A stretch of 64,000 bases of DNA from the NCBI RefSeq assembly GCF_964355755.1, contig NC_092676.1, forward strand, positions 15,232,288 through 15,296,287, in the 5' to 3' direction. Origin of the DNA: Antedon mediterranea. Its lineage: Eukaryota; Echinodermata; Crinoidea; Comatulida; Antedonidae. A model generated the notes under the pieces. It saw only the letters and a list, made by a program, of their open reading frames with translations, searched no databases and was not told where the DNA came from. Position 1 is the stretch's first letter. The number at the start of each line of letters is the position of its first letter. The translations under genes and the position numbers were made by a program. Below are positions 40,601-55,600 of this stretch, piece after piece.

Positions 40601-43600
40601 GAGTTAATTACTTATGACTTTTGTTAGACAATAATGTCTTGTAAACTTTGAAACACTTAGCCATGCAGTAGAATATCTCAAGGTTAGATATTTGAACTGG
40701 TAGCATAATATTGTCCCCCACCCCTGACAAAATAATTTTTAAATTTCATCATACAATACAGTACAAGAGCATATTAAATACTTAGCTACACAAAAAAAAA
40801 AACAAATAAAAAATAACAAGGAATAAACACATTTTTAGGTATTTATTTTTAGATTGTAATTATATAGAAAATGGTTACCTTTAATTTCATTTACAGCTGA
40901 TTCAACTGGTATGATCGCCAAATTAATGTCTGGATCTTTATAAAACAAAAAATAAGACATTCAAAAAAAAAATTGTGCAGTTTATTTATACTATATGAAA
41001 ACTGCCAAAGAAAAAAAAATAACGGATGATAATTTTGAAGCAGCTATTGTTTATATGTTTGCCCTACTCTGACATAGTTCACGTCAGAGTAGGGAAAACT
41101 TTTAGAATGAAAACTGTACTATAATAGTATCACACCCACTCATACAACAAAAAATTACAAACACATTTTAAAATTCCGATTGGTCCATGAGGTACGTTTG
41201 ACTACATTTGTGTATGTTTTCTATGCTATAATTTACCCTTTGGATTTTTGAAGTTATATTTAGATGGACTATTTTGTAATCATTAGTGACCATTTTAGGA
41301 AAGTTACAGCAAGACTGTATGATTAAATTAAAAAGACCCTGCATCCCGCCTATTGTTGCTCACTCCGCTTTGCAAAGTACTAAATATTTTCGTTTTGGGC
41401 CCCTGCCTCTAAAATTAATCCTACACATGCCTGTGACAACACCCTTTCTATTACGTAATCCCTTTCTATTTCCATTCCGTTTATATTACATAATTGTGTT
41501 GACTTAATGTGTTGTATAAACATGCCTAAATGAGTACAATACAATTACTTACACTTGCATTATGTACTGAAAAATGAAGGGAAATTTAATGTTTTAAGAT
41601 AAAACTGTGTAGCACCACCTATCAGTGGAAAGCGCATGGGGACGCGCAAACTGGGAAATAAAGGAGAAACAAAACCAACTCAACTACTTGTGCAACAAGT
41701 ATAAAATAAACACAAAACAAAGCATAAGACACATTAAAGGAAACATAATTGATTAATGAAAATATATGCCTGGAATATACAACGTGCAAACATAATTAAA
41801 AAGTACAATTACATTAAATAAACTTCACAATTTGTGGTACCACTTCCCAGCTCATTCCCAAACTGAACACATACTAATTTGTGGTACCATTTCCCAGCTC
41901 ATTCCCAAACTGCACACATACTAATTTGTGGTACCACTTCCCAGCTCCTTCCCAAACTGCACACATACTAATTTGTGGTACCACTTCCCAGCTCCTTCCC
42001 AAACTGCACACATACTAATTTGTGGTACCACTTCCCAGCTCATTCCCAAACTGCACACATACTAATTTGTGGTACCACTTCCCAGCTCATTCCAAAACTG
42101 CACACATACTAATTTGTGGTACCACTTCCCAGCTCATTCCAAAACTGCACACATACTAATTTGTGGTACCACTTCCCAGCTCATTCCCAAACTGCACACA
42201 TACTAATTTGTGATACCACTTCCCAGCTCATTCCCAAACTGCACACATACTAATTTGTGATACCACTTCCCAGCTCTTTCCCAAAATGCAAACTGCAAAC
42301 ATACTAATTTGTGGTACCTCTTCCCAGCTCATTCCCAAACTGCACACATACTAATTTGTGGTACCACTTCCCAGCTCATTCCCAAACTGCACACATACTA
42401 ATTTGTGGTACCACTTCCCAGCTCTTTCCCAAACTGCACACATATTAATTTGTGGTACCACTTCCCAGCTCATTCCCAAACTGCACAGATACTAATTTGT
42501 GGTACCACTTCCCAGCTCATTCCCAAACTGCACACATACTAATTTGTGGTACCACTTCCCAGCTCATTCCCAAACTGCACACATACTAATTTGTGGTACC
42601 ACTTCCCAGCTCATTCCCAAACTGCACACATACTAATTTGTGGTACCACTTCCCAGCTCATTCCAAAACTGCACACATACTAATTTGTGGTACCACTTCC
42701 CAGCTCATTCCCAAACTGCACACATACTAATTTGTGGTACCACTTCCCAGCTCATTCCCAAACTGCACACATACTAATTTGTTGAAATTGATTGATATTA
42801 TTGTTTGTAATTTGCATAAAAAAAAATAACCTGAAAAAGGTTACTTACTTTCATCTGTAACACCACCATCACATGTGTCTTTATTAGGCATTTTGTCTGA
42901 AAACAATGAGAAGAATGCATTACAGTATAACATAATGTAGTTTTATTTAAGTTTTACGTTAGTTACAAAATCCATTTAGAGTTTTCTAATTTGTTAATTG
43001 GAAATTAATAAAGTCACTTCTGCAGAATATTTTTTAAAAGATAATGTTTTTACTTATAAAAAGACAAAAAAAAAAAGTTTCAACCAATAACCCATTGACT
43101 ACCCGTCAATTTGAAAATACCCTGAAAGGTTTCTTACTTTCATCTGTAACACCACCATCACCTTTGTCATTATTAGGCGTTTTGTCTGAAAACAATGACA
43201 AGAATGCATTACAGTATAACATAATGTAGTTTTATTTAAGTTTTAGGTTAGTTACAAATTCAATTACAGTTTTCTAATTTTTAAATGGAAATCCTCAGCT
43301 CCTCAAGTTAGATTTCAAAAAGGAAATGGGGGCATAAGTTCCCACATCCCTTTTTTGAAAAGCTAAGAGAATAGGGTGCAGGTTAGGGAATATTGACTAG
43401 CAACATTATCTTACAAAAAGTAGGCCTACATGTGAATCTGAAAGTATCTGCTTAAAATAAAACTAAAATGAAACAAGAGGTGACGGAGGTCACTTAAAAA
43501 TGGAATTTTACAGTTTTCAGCAAGGTATGGTTACATGAATTGTTGCCATCCACCTAACTATATTATATGAAAGAAAATGATTATGAAATATATGGGTGTT

Positions 43601-46600
43601 ATAATTATAGTTGATACATCTAAATTTTATTTTTGTCAACTAAAACCAGTCAATGGCCTGATTTTCTCAACAATAAGAATGGCTAACAAAACAAATAACA
43701 CGTAAGTAGGAGGCTAACCATTCTCCATGTTATTCAGTCATATTCAGGTGGGTAAAAATCATGGGAAAGCTGGAGATAAAGAATCGGGCAAAAAGTTTAT
43801 CACATTTTGGCAACTTAAATAATGGTCACAGTACAGTTTTATATCGGACTGTCATTCCTTTCCAACCAAAATTGGTTTAAAAGCGGCTTTTCTTTTCTAA
43901 AATATCGCTTCATGCCTTTTTTTTTCTATTGTTCTTTTCAGTATACTGAAGTTTCAGAACAATCCCATCATTGATTGAATTATATTTATTCACCACGTCA
44001 GATGGCATAAGACCACTTGTTCTTAAATTAAACTGTAGGTTATGAGTACACAAAATGTTTGTGTGTACTTTAAAGAACATAGCACCAATGTTGTTTCCCA
44101 CACTATCCATCAAATTTTGAATAATAATAAAAATTTAGAGCATTAATTCCTCTCAATTTTGGACATTATCATTGTGGTCAAGTTTAACGGAAAATATTTA
44201 TATTGCACTTTTAAAACAGTGATTGTTTGAGTGCTGCTACTACAAATGGCACTCAGTCATCTGTCTACAACGACAGGGGCCGAGATGCACCAGTACAATG
44301 TGGCAACCCCAACGACAGGGGCCGAGATGCACCAGTACAACGTGGCAACCCCAACGACAGGGGCCGAGATGCACCAGTACAACGTGGCAACCCCAACGAC
44401 AGGGGCCGAGATGCACCAGTACAACGTGGCAACCCCAACGACAAGGGCCGAGATGCACCAGTACAACGTGGCAACCCCAACGACAGGGGCCGAGATGCAC
44501 CAGTACAACGTGGCAACCCCATATTCTCTGAAATATATGCACTGGATTCTTTAGTGCACATAAACCAGATGTGTAGATTGAACCTTTCAAGTCCATTCCA
44601 ACACCAGACCTATGGTTGAGGAGAGCATAGAACCTGTGCCAATTTTGTGGCTATGGTTTGTCAGTCTGTTCACAAAATAATGCAATAACAAATATATTAG
44701 ACATAACATATTAAACATAGGTAATTTAAATTATATTGTGGTATACCTGGCCTACAATGATGGCACTTCAAAACTTTGTAAAACAGAGCTTACTTACCAG
44801 AATCTGCAAATAACAATGGATCCGTTTCAGTTCCACCATTTATTGAAATCTCAGCTTTAACTATTTTTATAACAAGATAATTAAAAAATGTTTTTTATTT
44901 CTCAGGGTCATTCCTTCCTTCGATCTTAGTAATTGCAATATTAGATAGTTGTGTAACTGCTACATTTCTCAGTACTGTAATTTGTTCTCTTTCATTAAGT
45001 AATGATAAGATGAATGCCGCACAATATTTTTATGAAAATGTTTGAAAAGTACTACCATTATTTTTCCAATGACAATTTTGCAAAACTCCAGGAGGCGTAC
45101 TTAATTTCAAACTAACTTTTGTGGCGTTTGCATGTCACCCTATTTGTACACCTGGTTTTTCATTTTTGGCGCAGATTGTATGCTACTGTCGGTCCTCTAT
45201 CCTACCTTTGCTAAAACTATACAGTACATACATTCTTCAAAATTCCAATTTCTAAAAAAACTATGTCATTGAGACTATCTTTAACGATATATTGTCCTTC
45301 CAAAAACATGAAAAATTAGAATTAATAAAAAAACAAGACTTAGAATATGCCATTTCACAGTTTTAATAAAGTCACTTCCGCAGAAAAAAAATTTTAAAAG
45401 ATATTTTCACTTAAAAAAAAGACAAAATACCATACCAACCAAAAACACATTGACTTCCGTCAATTTGACTATTGTATTTTTGTTTTAAATTACAGTTTTT
45501 TCAGGTGAATGTTATTGTTACATAAAAGCGGCATATTCAACAAAAACATTTAAAAAAATTTTACATTTTTTTGCTGGATAAATATTTTAAATGTATGATG
45601 TAATACAATGAGTTAATTACTTATGACTTTTGTTAGACAATAATGTCTTGTAAACTTTGAAACACTTAGCCATGCAGTAGAATATCTCAAGGTTAGATAT
45701 TTGAACTGGTAGCATAATATTGTCCCCCACCCCTGACAAAATAATTTTTAAATTTCATCATACAATACAGTACAAGAGCATATTAAATACTTAGCTACAC
45801 AAAAAAAAAACAAATAAAAAATAACAAGGAATAAACACATTTTTAGGTATTTATTTTTAGATTGTAATTATATAGAAAATGGTTACCTTTAATTTCATTT
45901 ACAGCTGATTCAACTGGTATGATCGCCAAATTAATGTCTGGATCTTTATAAAACAAAAAATAAGACATTCAAAAAAAAAATTGTGCAGTTTATTTATACT
46001 ATCTGAAAACTGCCAAAGAAAAAAAAATAACGGATGATAATTTTGAAGCAGCTATTGTTTATATGTTTGCCCTACTCTGACATAGTTCACGTCAGAGTAG
46101 GGAAAACTTTTAGAATGAAAACTGTACTATAATAGTATCACACCCACTCATACAACAAAAAATTACAAACACATTTTAAAATTCCGATTGGTCCATGAGG
46201 TACGTTTGACTACATTTGTGTATGTTTTCTATGCTATAATTTACCCTTTGGATTTTTGAAGTTATATTTAGATGGACTATTTTGTAATCATTAGTGACCA
46301 TTTTAGGAAAGTTACAGCAAGACTGTATGATTAAATTAAAAAGACCCTGCATCCCGCCTATTGTTGCTCACTCCGCTTTGCAAAGTACTAAATATTTTCG
46401 TTTTTGGCCCCTGCCTCTAAAATTAATCCTACACATGCCTGTGACAACACCCTTTCTATTACGTAATCCCTTTCTATTTCCATTCCGTTTATATTACATA
46501 ATTGTGTTGACTTAATGTGTTGTATAAACATGCCTAAATGAGTACAATACAATTACTTACACTTGCATTATGTACTGAAAAATGAAGGGAAATTTAATGT

Positions 46601-49600
46601 TTTAAGATAAAACTGTGTAGCACCACCTATCAGTGGAAAGCGCATGGGGACGCGCAAACTGGGAAATAAAGGAGAAACAAAACCAACTCAACTACTTGTG
46701 CAACAAGTATAAAATAAACACAAAACAAAGCATAAGACACATTAAAGGAAACATAATTGATTAATGAAAATATATGCCTGGAATATACAACGTGCAAACA
46801 TAATTAAAAAGTACAATTACATTAAATAAACTTCACAATTTGTGGTACCACTTCCCAGCTCATTCCCAAACTGAACACATACTAATTTGTGGTACCATTT
46901 CCCAGCTCATTCCCAAACTGCACACATACTAATTTGTGGTACCACTTCCCAGCTCCTTCCCAAACTGCACACATACTAATTTGTGGTACCACTTCCCAGC
47001 TCCTTCCCAAACTGCACACATACTAATTTGTGGTACCACTTCCCAGCTCATTCCCAAACTGCACACATACTAATTTGTGGTACCACTTCCCAGCTCATTC
47101 CAAAACTGCACACATACTAATTTGTGGTACCACTTCCCAGCTCATTCCAAAACTGCACACATACTAATTTGTGGTACCACTTCCCAGCTCATTCCCAAAC
47201 TGCACACATACTAATTTGTGATACCACTTCCCAGCTCATTCCCAAACTGCACACATACTAATTTGTGATACCACTTCCCAGCTCTTTCCCAAAATGCAAA
47301 CTGCAAACATACTAATTTGTGGTACCTCTTCCCAGCTCATTCCCAAACTGCACACATACTAATTTGTGGTACCACTTCCCAGCTCATTCCCAAACTGCAC
47401 ACATACTAATTTGTGGTACCACTTCCCAGCTCTTTCCCAAACTGCACACATATTAATTTGTGGTACCACTTCCCAGCTCATTCCCAAACTGCACAGATAC
47501 TAATTTGTGGTACCACTTCCCAGCTCATTCCCAAACTGCACACATACTAATTTGTGGTACCACTTCCCAGCTCATTCCCAAACTGCACACATACTATTTT
47601 GTGGTACCACTTCCCAGCTCATTCCCAAACTGCACACATACTAATTTGTGGTACCACTTCCCAGCTCATTCCAAAACTGCACACATACTAATTTGTGGTA
47701 CCACTTCCCAGCTCATTCCCAAACTGCACACATACTAATTTGTGGTACCACTTCCCAGCTCATTCCCAAACTGCACACATACTAATTTGTTGAAATTGAT
47801 TGATATTATTGTTTGTAATTTGCATAAAAAAAAATAACCTGAAAAAGGTTACTTACTTTCATCTGTAACACCACCATCACATGTGTCTTTATTAGGCATT
47901 TTGTCTGAAAACAATGAGAAGAATGCATTACAGTATAACATAATGTAGTTTTATTTAAGTTTTACGTTAGTTACAAAATCCATTTAGAGTTTTCTAATTT
48001 GTTAATTGGAAATTAATAAAGTCACTTCTGCAGAATATTTTTTAAAAGATAATGTTTTTACTTATAAAAAGACAAAAAAAAAAAGTTTCAACCAATAACC
48101 CATTGACTACCCGTCAATTTGAAAATACCCTGAAAGGTTTCTTACTTTCATCTGTAACACCACCATCACCTTTGTCATTATTAGGCGTTTTGTCTGAAAA
48201 CAATGACAAGAATGCATTACAGTATAACATAATGTAGTTTTATTTAAGTTTTAGGTTAGTTACAAATTCAATTACAGTTTTCTAATTTTTAAATGGAAAT
48301 CCTCAGCTCCTCAAGTTAGATTTCAAAAAGGAAATGGGGGCATAAGTTCCCACATCCCTTTTTTGAAAAGCTAAGAGAATAGGGTGCAGGTTAGGGAATA
48401 TTGACTAGCAACATTATCTTACAAAAAGTAGGCCTACATGTGAATCTGAAAGTATCTGCTTAAAATAAAAAAAAGAGGTGACGGAGGTCACTTAAAAATG
48501 GAATTTTACAGTTTTCAGCAAGGTATGGTTACATGAATTGTTGCCATCCACCTAACTATATTATATGAAAGAAAATGATTATGAAATATATGGGTGTTAT
48601 AATTATAGTTGATACATCTAAATTTTATTTTTGTCAACTAAAACCAGTCAATGGCCTGATTTTCTCAACAATAAGAATGGCTAACAAAACAAATAACACG
48701 TAAGTAGGAGGCTAACCATTCTCCATGTTATTCAGTCATATTCAGGTGGGTAAAAATCATGGGAAAGCTGGAGATAAAGAATCGGGCAAAAAGTTTATCA
48801 CATTTTGGCAACTTAAATAATGGTCACAGTACAGTTTTATATCGGACTGTCATTCCTTTCCAACCAAAATTGGTTTAAAAGCGGCTTTTCTTTTCTAAAA
48901 TATCGCTTCATGCCTTTTTTTTTCTATTGTTCTTTTCAGTATACTGAAGTTTCAGAACAATCCCATCATTGATTGAATTATATTTATTCACCACGTCAGA
49001 TGGCATAAGACCACTTGTTCTTAAATTAAACTGTAGGTTATGAGTACACAAAATGTTTGTGTGTACTTTAAAGAACATAGCACCAATGTTGTTTCCCACA
49101 CTATCCATCAAATTTTGAATAATAATACAAATTTAGAGCATTAATTCCTCTCAATTTTGGACATTATCATTGTGGTCAAGTTTAACGGAAAATATTTATA
49201 TTGCACTTTTAAAACAGTGATTGTTTGAGTGCTGCTACTACAAATGGCACTCAGTCATCTGTCTACAACGACAGGGGCCGAGATGCACCAGTACAATGTG
49301 GCAACCCCAACGACAGGGGCCGAGATGCACCAGTACAACGTGGCAACCCCAACGACAGGGGCCGAGATGCACCAGTACAACGTGGCAACCCCACCGACAG
49401 GGGCCGAGATGCACCAGTACAACGTGGCAACCCCAACGACAGGGGCCGAGATGCACCAGTACAACGTGGCAACCCCAACGACAGGGGCCGAGATGCACCA
49501 GTACAACGTGGCAACCCCAACGACAGGGGCCGAGATGCACCAGTACAACGTGGCAACCCCATATTCTCTGAAATATATGCACTGGATTCTTTAGTGCACA

Positions 49601-52600
49601 TAAACCAGATGTGTAGATTGAACCTTTCAAGTCCATTCCAACACCAGACCTATGGTTGAGGAGAGCATAGAACCTGTGCCAATTTTGTGGCTATGGTTTG
49701 TCAGTCTGTTCACAAAATAATGCAATAACAAATATATTAGACATAACATATTAAACATAGGTAATTTAAATTATATTGTGGTATACCTGGCCTACAATTA
49801 CAATGATGGCACTTCAAAACTTTGTAAAACAGAGCTTACTTACCAGAATCTGCAAATAACAATGGATCCGTTTCAGTTCCACCATTTATTGAAATCTCAG
49901 CTTTAACTATTTTTATAACAAGATAATTAAAAAATGTTTTTTATTTCTCAGGGTCATTCCTTCCTTCGATCTTAGTAATTGCAATATTAGATAGTTGTGT
50001 AACTGCTACATTTCTCAGTACTGTAATTTGTTCTCTTTCATTAAGTAATGATAAGATGAATGCTGCACAATATTTTTATGAAAATGTTTGAAAAGTACTA
50101 CCATTATTTTTCCAATGACAATTTTGCAAAACTCCAGGAGGCGTACTTAATTTCAAACTAACTTTTGTGGCGTTTGCATGTCACCCTATTTGTACACCTG
50201 GTTTTTCATTTTTGGCGCAGATTGTATGCTACTGTCGGTCCTCTATCCTACCTTTGCTAAAACTATACAGTACATACATTCTTCAAAATTCCAATTTCTA
50301 AAAAAACTATGTCATTGAGACTATCTTTAAAGATATATTGTCCTTCCAAAAACATGAAAAATTAGAATTAATAAAAAAACAAGACTTAGAATATGCCATT
50401 TCACAGTTTTAATAAAGTCACTTCCGCAGAAAAAAAATTTTAAAAGATATTTTCACTTAAAAAAAAGACAAAATACCATACCAACCAAAAACACATTGAC
50501 TTCCGTCAATTTGACTTCCGTCAATTTGACTATTGTATTTTTGTTTTAAATTACAGTTTTTTCAGGTGAATGTTATTGTTACATAAAAGCGGCATATTCA
50601 ACAAAAACATTTAAAAAAATTTTACATTTTTTGCTGGATAAATATTTTAAATGTATGATGTAATACAATGAGTTAATTACTTATGACTTTTGTTAGACAA
50701 TAATGTCTTGTAAACTTTGAAACACTTAGCCATGCAGTAGAATATCTCAAGGTTAGATATTTGAACTGGTAGCATAATATTGTCCCCCACCCCTGACAAA
50801 ATAATTTTTAAATTTCATCATACAATACAGTACAAGAGCATATTAAATACTTAGCTACACAAAAAAAAAACAAATAAAAAATAACAAGGAATAAACACAT
50901 TTTTAGGTATTTATTTTTAGATTGTAATTATATAGAAAATGGTTACCTTTAATTTCATTTACAGCTGATTCAACTGGTATGATCGCCAAATTAATGTCTG
51001 GATCTTTATAAAACAAAAAATAAGACATTCAAAAAAAAAATTGTGCAGTTTATTTATACTATATGAAAACTGCCAAAGAAAAAAAAATAACGGATGATAA
51101 TTTTGAAGCAGCTATTGTTTATATGTTTGCCCTACTCTGACATAGTTCACGTCAGAGTAGGGAAAACTTTTAGAATGAAAACTGTACTATAATAGTATCA
51201 CACCCACTCATACAACAAAAAATTACAAACACATTTTAAAATTCCGATTGGTCCATGAGGTACGTTTGACTACATTTGTGTATGTTTTCTATGCTATAAT
51301 TTACCCTTTGGATTTTTGAAGTTATATTTAGATGGACTATTTTGTAATCATTAGTGACCATTTTAGGAAAGTTACAGCAAGACTGTATGATTAAATTAAA
51401 AAGACCCTGCATCCCGCCTATTGTTGCTCACTCCGCTTTGCAAAGTACTAAATATTTTCGTTTTGGGCCCCTGCCTCTAAAATTAATCCTACACATGCCT
51501 GTGACAACACCCTTTCTATTACGTAATCCCTTTCTATTTCCATTCCGTTTATATTACATAATTGTGTTGACTTAATGTGTTGTATAAACATGCCTAAATG
51601 AGTACAATACAATTACTTACACTTGCATTATGTACTGAAAAATGAAGGGAAATTTAATGTTTTAAGATAAAACTGTGTAGCACCACCTATCAGTGGAAAG
51701 CGCATGGGGACGCGCAAACTGGGAAATAAAGGAGAAACAAAACCAACTCAACTACTTGTGCAACAAGTATAAAATAAACACAAAACAAAGCATAAGACAC
51801 ATTAAAGGAAACATAATTGATTAATGAAAATATATGCCTGGAATATACAACGTGCAAACATAATTAAAAAGTACAATTACATTAAATAAACTTCACAATT
51901 TGTGGTACCACTTCCCAGCTCATTCCCAAACTGAACACATACTAATTTGTGGTACCATTTCCCAGCTCATTCCCAAACTGCACACATACTAATTTGTGGT
52001 ACCACTTCCCAGCTCCTTCCCAAACTGCACACATACTAATTTGTGGTACCACTTCCCAGCTCCTTCCCAAACTGCACACATACAAATTTGTGGTACCACT
52101 TCCCAGCTCATTCCCAAACTGCACACATACTAATTTGTGGTACCACTTCCCAGCTCATTCCAAAACTGCACACATACTAATTTGTGGTACCACTTCCCAG
52201 CTCATTCCAAAACTGCACACATACTAATTTGTGGTACCACTTCCCGGCTCATTCCCAAACTGCACACATACTAATTTGTGATACCACTTCCCAGCTCATT
52301 CCCAAACTGCACACATACTAATTTGTGATACCACTTCCCAGCTCTTTCCCAAAATGCAAACTGCAAACATACTAATTTGTGGTACCTCTTCCCAGCTCAT
52401 TCCCAAACTGCACACATACTAATTTGTGGTACCACTTCCCAGCTCATTCCCAAACTGCACACATACTAATTTGTGGTACCACTTCCCAGCTCTTTCCCAA
52501 ACTGCACACATATTAATTTGTGGTACCACTTCCCAGCTCATTCCCAAACTGCACAGATACTAATTTGTGGTACCACTTCCCAGCTCATTCCCAAACTGCA

Positions 52601-55600
52601 CACATACTAATTTGTGGTACCACTTCCCAGCTCATTCCCAAACTGCACACATACTAATTTGTGGTACCACTTCCCAGCTCATTCCCAAACTGCACACATA
52701 CTAATTTGTGGTACCACTTCCCAGCTCATTCCAAAACTGCACACATACTAATTTGTGGTACCACTTCCCAGCTCATTCCCAAACTGCACACATACTAATT
52801 TGTGGTACCACTTCCCAGCTCATTCCCAAACTGCACACATACTAATTTGTTGAAATTGATTGATATTATATATATTATATATATATATAACATAATGTAG
52901 TTTTATTTAAGTTTTACGTTAGTTACAAAATCCATTTAGAGTTTTCTAATTTGTTAATTGGAAATTAATAAAGTCACTTCTGCAGAATATTTTTTAAAAG
53001 ATAATGTTTTTACTTATAAAAAGACAAAAAAAAAAAGTTTCAACCAATAACCCATTGACTACCCGTCAATTTGAAAATACCCTGAAAGGTTTCTTACTTT
53101 CATCTGTAACACCACCATCACCTTTGTCATTATTAGGCGTTTTGTCTGAAAACAATGACAAGAATGCATTACAGTATAACATAATGTAGTTTTATTTAAG
53201 TTTTAGGTTAGTTACAAATTCAATTACAGTTTTCTAATTTTTAAATGGAAATCCTCAGCTCCTCAAGTTAGATTTCAAAAAGGAAATGGGGGCATAAGTT
53301 CCCACATCCCTTTTTTGAAAAGCTAAGAGAATAGGGTGCAGGTTAGGGAATATTGACTAGCAACATTATCTTACAAAAAGTAGGCCTACATGTGAATCTG
53401 AAAGTATCTGCTTAAAATAAAAAAAAGAGGTGACGGAGGTCACTTAAAAATGGAATTTTACAGTTTTCAGCAAGGTATGGTTACATGAATTGTTGCCATC
53501 CACCTAACTATATTATATGAAAGAAAATGATTATGAAATATATGGGTGTTATAATTATAGTTGATACATCTAAATTTTATTTTTGTCAACTAAAACCAGT
53601 CAATGGCCTGATTTTCTCAACAATAAGAATGGCTAACAAAACAAATAACACGTAAGTAGGAGGCTAACCATTCTCCATGTTATTCAGTCATATTCAGGTG
53701 GGTAAAAATCATGGGAAAGCTGGAGATAAAGAATCGGGCAAAAAGTTTATCACATTTTGGCAACTTAAATAATGGTCACAGTACAGTTTTATATCGGACT
53801 GTCATTCCTTTCCAACCAAAATTGGTTTAAAAGCGGCTTTTCTTTTCTAAAATATCGCTTCATGCCTTTTTTTTTCTATTGTTCTTTTCAGTATACTGAA
53901 GTTTCAGAACAATCCCATCATTGATTGAATTATATTTATTCACCACGTCAGATGGCATAAGACCACTTGTTCTTAAATTAAACTGTAGGTTATGAGTACA
54001 CAAAGTGTTTGTGTGTACTTTAAAGAACATAGCACCAATGTTGTTTCCCACACTATCCATTACATTTTAAATACAGTAATAATAAAAATTTAGAGCATTA
54101 ATTCCTCTCAATTTTGGACATTATCATTGTGGCCAAGTTTAACGGAAAATATTTATATTGCACTTTTAAAACAGTGATTGTTTGAGTGCTGCTACTACAA
54201 ATGGCACTCAGTCATCTGTCTACAACGACAGGGGCCGACATGCACCAGTACAACGTGGCAACCCCAACGACAGGGGCCGACATGCACCAGTACAACGTGG
54301 CAACCCCAACGACAGGGGCCGACATGCACCAGTACAACGTGGCAACCCCAACGACAGGGGCCGACATGCACCAGTACAACGTGGCAACCCCAACGACAGG
54401 GGCCGACATGCACCAGTACAACGTGGCAACCCCAACGACAGGGGCCGACATGCACCAGTACAACGTGGCAACCCCAACGACAGGGGCCGACATGCACCAG
54501 TACAACGTGGCAACCCCAACGACAGGGGCCGACATGCACCAGTACAACGTGGCAACCCCAACGACAGGGGCCGAGATGCACCAGTACAACGTGGCAACCC
54601 AAACGACAGGGGCCGACATGCACCAGTACAACGTGGCAACCCCAACGACAGGGGCCGACATGCACCAGTACAACGTGGCAACCCCAACGACAGGAGCCGA
54701 GATGCACCAGTACAACGTGGCAACCCCAACGACAGGGGCCGACATGCACCAGTACAACGTGGCAACCCCAACGACAGGAGCCGAGATGCACCAGTACAAC
54801 GTGGCAACCCCAACGACAGGGGCCGAGATGCACCAGTACAACGTGGCAACCCCAACGACAGGGGCCGAGATGCACCAGTACAACGTGGCAACCCCAACGA
54901 CAGGGGCCGAGATGCACCAGTACAACTTGGCAACCCCAACGACAGGGGCCGAGATGCACCAGTACAACTTGGCAACCCCAACGACAGGGGCCGAGATGCA
55001 CCAGTACAACGTGGCAACCCCATAATCTCGGAAATATATGCACTGGATTCTTTAGTGCACATAAACCAGATGTGTAGATTGAACCTTTCAAATCCATTCC
55101 ACCACCAGACCTATGGTTGAGGAGAGCATAGAACCTGTGCCAATTTTGTGGCTATGGTTTGTTAGTATGTTCACAAAATAATGCAATAACAAATATATTA
55201 GACATAACATATTAAACATAGGTAATTTAAATTATATTGTGGTATACCTGGCCTACAATGATGGCACTTCAAAACTTTGTAAAACAGAGCTTACTTACCA
55301 GAATCTGCAAATAACAATGGATCCGTTTCAGTTCCACCATTTATTGAAATCTCAGCTTTAACTATTTTTATAACAAGATAATTAAAAAATGTTTTTTATT
55401 TCTCAGGGTCATTCCTTCCTTCGATCTTAGTAATTGCAATATTAGATAGTTGTGTAACTGCTACATTTCTCAGTACTGTAATTTGTTCTCTTTCATTAAG
55501 TAATGATAAGATGAATGCCGCACAATATTTTGATGAAAATGTACGACCATTGTTTTTCCAATGACAATTTTGCAAAACTCCAGGAGGCGTACTTAATTTC

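Larger units (their letters stand above)
40351..45358. repeat. 5-kb cassette, unit 1
   Basis: The unit begins AGTTTTAATAAAGTCACTTCC at the satellite edge. Left to right it contains the 19-residue mini-exon, a 12-bp-stem hairpin, the 47-bp minisatellite, two related 16-residue mini-exons, the 42-bp minisatellite (6 copies) and the 21-residue mini-exon. It is about 5008 bp and nearly identical to unit 2. Confidence 0.95.
45359..50404. repeat. 5-kb cassette, unit 2
   Basis: Same order as unit 1, about 5046 bp, with 7 copies of the 42-bp repeat and a handful of single-base and short indel differences (for example an extra TTACAA near 49797). Confidence 0.95.

Noticed and set aside
41286-41507. 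73-codon frame repeated at 46294, 51354 and 56790
   Set aside because: It is conserved only because the cassettes are recent duplicates. Composition and context do not suggest a protein.
41829-42781. Regular 47-bp repeats resembling a CRISPR array
   Set aside because: The monomers are contiguous with no spacers, and the window is eukaryotic. This is a minisatellite.
54182-55120. 312-codon plus-strand frame and overlapping frames on both strands
   Set aside because: All six frames are open because of the 42-bp repeat. No start, splice or domain evidence favours any of them.
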